Origin: Loxodes magnus
Taxonomy: Eukaryota; Ciliophora; Karyorelictea; Loxodida; Loxodidae
Assembly: GCA_946699065.1 (NCBI GenBank)
Contig: CAMPDV010000228.1
Span: forward strand, 372,001 to 436,000
Direction: 5' to 3'
Length of the DNA: 64,000 nt
A program made the position numbers and the translations under genes. The notes under the pieces were generated by a model. That model did no database searches. It saw only the letters and a program-made list of their open reading frames with translations, and had not been told where the DNA came from. Numbering within the stretch: the stretch's first letter is position 1; each line of letters opens with the position of its first letter. Positions 60,002-64,000 of the stretch are shown in pieces.

Positions 60002-60300
60002 AATTGAAAAGATGGTGGGAGCTGAGAATGTCCTTCGTGACAACACTTTCTGGCTTTATGTCAATGAACAAGTTTCTGTCGTCAGAAAGTCCTGGTCAGG
60101 GTCATTCTCTGAAAGGAACGTTGTCTTCGAGATCATCCATTCTTGGTAGGGGCTTAAAGCCTGGCTCTCATAGCGATGGAGCTCCCTAGCTGCTGTGCCT
60201 GGAGCACAACAGGATATCCCCGTTATTCCATAAAAAGAGAGCGTCGGGTCGCGCAATCGGAAAGAGTTTCCGGTCCAAAAACTTTTTTAGTTGAAATTAA
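60002..60300 (+). mobile_element. SINE-like element, family B (copy 2)
   Basis: Nearly identical to the reverse complement of 24851-25155. It is inserted in the LINE-2 fragment and bounded by a 15-bp direct repeat, AAAGATTAGGAATTA (59985-59999) and AAAGATTGGGAATTA (60304-60318), one mismatch. Comparison with the uninterrupted LINE copy (AAAAGATTGAGAATTATGA at 40808) confirms an insertion with target-site duplication. Overlapping short standard-code frames on both strands are not conserved and are not genes. Confidence 0.85.
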
Positions 60301-60548
60301 ATTAAAGATTGGGAATTATGATTTAAGATGACTTATATTATATGATTAAGGTCTTATAAACTCCTTTCTTAAGTCTTATTTAGAATATTTAGATTAAAAA
60401 ATATTTCACAAGAAACTTATGTCAAGAAGACTAGAATTATTAGAAATGGAAAAAGCATAAAAGGATAAAATAAAAGATGAGATTAAACTAAAGTAATTTA
60501 AAATTGTTAAGATCAAGATTATAATTAAAAGTAATTAAAAATTTACTA

Positions 60549-60590
60549 ATGTCTATAATTGAAGGAAGCAATTCTTGCAGTTATAGATGT
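60549..60590 (+). repeat. LINE-2 3'-terminal hairpin, second copy
   Basis: ATGTCT pairs with AGATGT, AATTG with CAGTT and AGGAA with TTCTT. Compared with the copy at 41061, bases changed but all stems survive through G-U pairs. It is followed, as in the other copy, by a short A-rich tail and CTCTTT. Confidence 0.75.
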
Positions 60591-60636
60591 ATAAAAACTC
60601 TTTAAGTTTAAAGTTTAAATTTAGAAATAATATAGA

Positions 60637-61775
60637 GAAGATCTTTACGAGCAATCATAGATGTCCTTTTTTAAGTGCAAAGGGAGATGTTAGAATACGA
60701 ATTGCAGTTTATGAAATTTAAACATTGCCTATGACAAAAAGCGTTGAGATTAAGAGGCTAATTAATAGGAAATAAAGGAAAAACAAAAGACTCATTGTTC
60801 GATTTTTGTAAAGAAGAGAACTTTATTTTTGAACAATACTGCACAACAATAAAATTAGAATTAAAAATTAAAGACAAAAATATATTTATAGATGATGGTA
60901 ATAATAATCAAAAAGGGAAGTAAAAAACATTAATCGTGCAATTTGAGAACATAGAGTATACGTAGAAGATAGAGAAAGAATGGAGTAAATGATAACAACT
61001 CTACAGTATAGAAAAACATGATTTGATGAATATGTAGTAGGACCACCACACTACCTGAGATACAATAAAAATAGAAAAGAAGAAATATGCTACATATTTA
61101 GAATAAGAACGAGATGTAATGGGAGCCAGGATTGTTTAAAAGAAAGACACCTAGTTGCGACAAGCAAATGCCCTTTCTGTAATGATGTAAGAGAAAACGA
61201 AAGGTATATCATAGAAAAATGCTCAGAATACAAAGAAAGTAGATAAATATGTATTAGAAAGTTAAGAACAATAGGAGTAGAGAGACAAGGAATGGAACTA
61301 TTTGATATAATATAAGATACGGCCAAATTCGAGAAATTCATTAGAAGCTAAGAAGAGTAAAAGAGAGCTAAAGCTAACTTGATAATAAAAGATTATATCA
61401 AAGATATATTAGAGAACAGGAAAAAAGTATATATAGAAAAGAAAATTGAATGAAAAAAAGAAATAGGAAAAGACTGCAGAGCAGGGAAAGGATAATTTTT
61501 ATGAGTGTATAAAAGCTTGATCAAGAAGAAAAGAATTAGAAATGAAAATTAGTAAGGTATGTAAGAAAAAATAAATTAAGCTTGCAATAAAGATCTAATA
61601 AAGTGTAGATAGATAGAAGACGGAAGAACAAGAGATAATGTAGAGGAAAACGAGGAAGATATGCAACTAATAATAGAAGAATTTCTATAAACTGAAGGCT
61701 TACTTGAAGAAACAGACATATTTTGAGATATGTAAAGAGCTGCGTACAACGCGGGGCTACGTTCTCTATAATCTT
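60637..61775 (+). mobile_element. LINE-1-type fragment: ORF2 C-terminus with SINE-related 3' tail
   Basis: One plus-strand frame of about 360 codons ends at TGA 61724. It holds WFDEYVVGPPHYLRYNK, FRIRTRCNGSQ and a zinc motif CPFCNDVRENERYIIEKC, the C-terminal Cys/His-type element (C-x2-C ... C) typical of non-LTR ORF2. A highly charged tail follows. Three codons after the stop begins the terminal hairpin AGAGCTGCGTA...TACGTTCTCT with CTATAAT, the tail shared by the SINE-A copies and the element at 3965. The 5' part is missing (truncated against the LINE-2 3' end). The clean frame suggests a young insertion. Confidence 0.78.
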
Positions 61776-61779
61776 ATTT

Positions 61780-62360
61780 ATTATTTTAAAAAAATTAATT
61801 TTTAAAAGACTACATTAATTTAATTATAGATATTTCATGCTTATTATTATTTTTTTTATGAGCTAAATAAATATAATTTTAGTTTGTCCACCATTTTATT
61901 ATTTTTTTAAGTCATTTTTTTAAAAATCTTATATATATATTTTTTAATAATTTTTTCGTGGAATACTTGTTTAAATTTTTTTTAGATTAATTAATTTGTA
62001 ATTTTTTTATTAGTTATAAATTGTTCATTCTTCAAAATCACTAGTATATTATTTTTAACCATCGTACTAAAATGTTTAGTGTATAGTCATTATGATATAA
62101 TTTTTTTATATTATATAATTACATTTTTTCTAAGCTAAAAATTTGCAGAAAATTCATTTTGTTCTAGTTTGAATTTTTAATTTGTTATTTTTAGGTTTTA
62201 TTTATATATACTTGTTTAATTTTCTTTCCTTTAAAAATTTTTTAATATTTCGTTAATTTAATTTTTTTTATGTTAAATCTTTTTTTTAAATATTAAAAAT
62301 ATTTTATCAATTTTTATTTCAATATAATTAGTTTCTATATACTAAATTCTTTTTTAATTT
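61780..62360. other. T-rich spacer upstream of the RING/WD40 gene
   Basis: Strongly T-rich plus strand with no gene or repeat recognised. It presumably holds the promoter of the gene starting at 62367, but no specific element stands out. Confidence 0.4.
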
Positions 62361-62366
62361 TTATAA

Positions 62367-64000
62367 ATGGATAACAATCAATGTCCAAACTGTAAAGAGC
62401 AATTTGATTAAGACAAGCGAGTGTCTAAGCAATTACCATGTGGCTGCATTTCATGTTTAAATTGTCTTAAAACAGTTTTTTAGTTTTCAAAAAAAATCGA
62501 ATGTGCATAACACAACTAAGTTTACTACATACAGCCTGAATAATTATAAGGATATGTAGTTTAACTGCCAGTTCAGTAACAAATACCAAAAAATTAATAG
62601 TTTTATTCTGCTGAATAAGTAAAGCTTCAAGAATAATACAAATGGTTACAGGGATTTTAGATTCAAAAATAAAATTAACATAATAAGATAAAAGAAGTTG
62701 TATAAAACAGTTCATAATTCATGTATACTATTTAAGCATTATCGTCGCATTAGATACTAAAGATTTTAACTGATTAGATCTCTGGTACTAATAGTAAGAT
62801 AAAAAATTTACTATAGCGTTTGTCTAAGCTACAAGTAGCAAGTTAATTTTAATAATAGTAAATGGGTTAATTTTAATAAATGCAAGAATAAAATAGTTAA
62901 TAAGAATTTAATTTAATATAGCGTGAGATAGATGAGTTAAAAAGATGTTAAAGTTAACAAATGAATACCCAAAACTTAAGAAATATTATCTAGTAATGTA
63001 TGTTCAAGGTATTCAGTTATTTAAGTTAGAAGTCCAATGGTTAGTAATTGACTCTGAATGAGGCTTAATAATTAATTCAAAATTATTTCAGGCAAGTAAA
63101 CGCAATAAACGAATTGTGTCAAGTATCAAGCATTGAAGTATAGCCATAAGTTTAATTATAAACTTAAAATCAAGAGTAATAAATTATGAGCAAGTATGTA
63201 ATCTAGGATTTCTCAAATCTAAAATTTGAAAATTTAAATTAGTTGTTGAACCAGATAAAAGATGAGAATCTCAATATATAAACTTTGAAGCACAGTCCGT
63301 TAAATAAACTTGGATTGGTTAACTAAGCTTTAATCTTATTATAATTACCATAAATAGCTGACTAATAAATGAATGGCAAGTTGAATTAGATAATCTAGTT
63401 ATGTAAGGCATAATAAGGAGTAGCACAAATTGCTTCCAATGCCTTAACAATTTTGAACTTCATGAACTTCGCGTTCACCAATCAAAACTTTTCAAGCATC
63501 GACCTATCTAACTCTGATCTCTCGGACACCACATTCACCAATTGTAACTTCTCCAACTCTAATCTAACATAATCTAACCTCCGTAACACTAAATTCATTA
63601 ACTGTGACTTCTCCAACGCTAATCTAACCACAATATCTACGGAACACCCTCACATACTCACTGGCCACTCAGACTCAGTCACTTCAGTTGCCATCTCCTC
63701 AGACGCTAATTTAATCCTTTCTGGATCTGATGACAAAACTCTTAGACTCTACAACATAGCTGAAGGTACCTGTAAGACCATGAGTGGTCACACTAGTTGT
63801 GTATATGCTGTGGCTATATCCAGTGATTCAGAGTTCATCGTATCGGGAAGTTATGATTATACGGTGAGACTATGGGACGTCAAGACAGGTACCTGTAAGA
63901 CCATGAGTGGTCACACTAGTCATGTATGATCTGTGGCTATATCCAGTGATTCAGAGTTCATCGTATCGGGAAGTTGAGATACTACTCTTAGACTTTACAA
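62367..64000 (+). CDS. RING-like, coiled-coil, pentapeptide-repeat and WD40 protein (3' partial)
   Basis: ATG at 62367 opens a frame that stays open to the right edge (545 codons). The N-terminus has a RING-like Cys pattern (CPNCKEQF, LPCGCISCLNC) with a degenerate last pair (IECAQHN). A long Gln/Asn-rich helical region follows (NSQQEFNLIQREIDELKRC), with most Gln written TAA/TAG. Around 63460-63620 lie pentapeptide repeats (FSSIDLSNSDLSDTTFTNC, FSNSNLTQSNL). From 63650 WD40 blades begin (ILTGHSDSVTSVAISSD, GSDDKTLRLYNI). Two 41-residue blades are almost identical at the DNA level (123-bp period from 63765). TGA codes Trp in HVWSVAI and GSWDTTL. Probably a scaffold or ubiquitin-ligase-like protein with stacked repeat domains. 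Confidence 0.9.

Larger units (their letters stand above)
59395..60610 (+). mobile_element. LINE-2 fragment with nested SINE-B
   Basis: After the surface gene, a plus-strand frame reads DLLYLGHIIKQ (the YLG motif after the reverse-transcriptase palm), LLKTFLSSVFSYEAEVIPY and MEQLETIQKIFL, matching the thumb region of non-LTR RTs ('LLYGSE ... LEKIQ ... FLR'). Later, after a frame change, comes CMCGEYDTFEHIF, the zinc-binding tail seen at 40100-41110. A SINE-B copy splits the element at 60002-60300. The 3' hairpin at 60549-60590 marks the end. It is 5'-truncated at about 59395, where it entered the surface-protein gene. Confidence 0.75.

Noticed and set aside
60004..60256. Short proteins on both strands at 60004-60189 and 60056-60256
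   Set aside because: Both lie inside a SINE-B element with target-site duplications. The frames are not kept in the copy at 24851.
62467..62715. 82-residue minus-strand frame
   Set aside because: Antisense shadow of the N-terminal region of the RING/WD40 gene.

Overview
The window looks like nuclear DNA of a ciliate with a reassigned genetic code, most likely a karyorelict such as Loxodes (NCBI code 27). A Condylostoma-type code (28) is the main alternative. DNA is very AT-rich, and every recognisable protein needs TAA and TAG read as Gln and internal TGA read as Trp, while TGA also ends genes. The Trp reading is fixed by family motifs: kelch blades (IKETW, LKDIWEY), WD40 blades (HVWSVAI, GSWDTTLRL), the kinase-like QWMAP and KSDIW, and the GFWRKS of a cysteine-rich surface protein. 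Standard-code gene finding fails here; all coordinates below use the reassigned code. No intron is needed to read the intact host genes through.

Host genes: a 5'-partial multi-pass surface receptor-like protein with a right-handed beta-helix-type ectodomain (1-3893, +); a broken TPR/kinase-like gene (6147-7904, -); a RING-kelch protein (19333-20727, -); a RING/coiled-coil/ubiquitin-like protein (25708-27072, +) followed by a remarkable array of intron-like 33-nt units; a second, interrupted surface-protein gene (58800-59394, +); and a RING-like/coiled-coil/pentapeptide/WD40 protein running off the right edge (62367-64000, +). There is a canonical tRNA-Lys(CUU) at 34145-34217 and a damaged tRNA-Gly(UCC) at 5730-5794.

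Mobile DNA dominates the rest. (i) About fifteen copies of a short retroelement encode only an ORF1-like protein: coiled coil, CCHC zinc knuckle (C-x2-C-x4-H-x4-C), then a conserved [FY]-x-P-x-x-G-x-[IL]-Y-K motif. Some end in (TTA)n and several are intact. (ii) LINE fragments include an ORF1 plus AP-endonuclease piece (about 14950-17010, -), reverse-transcriptase/zinc C-termini (40100-41110, 59395-60600), and a third C-terminal piece (60637-61775). (iii) SINE-like repeats: a 415-bp family with five copies, two of them forming a giant inverted repeat at 37668-38880; a second family with clear target-site duplications; and others. Several SINE types carry the same 3' hairpin and CTATAAT tail as the LINE that ends at 61775, so that LINE is the likely source of their mobilisation machinery.

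Between these lie long, extremely AT-rich stretches (4.3-5.7, 34.2-37.6, 42.3-45.8, 46.7-52.4 and 55.6-58.6 kb) that are open under the reassigned code and give Lys/Asn/Ile/Leu-rich translations. With almost no effective stop codons, openness is weak evidence, and I could not assign functions or exact frames.
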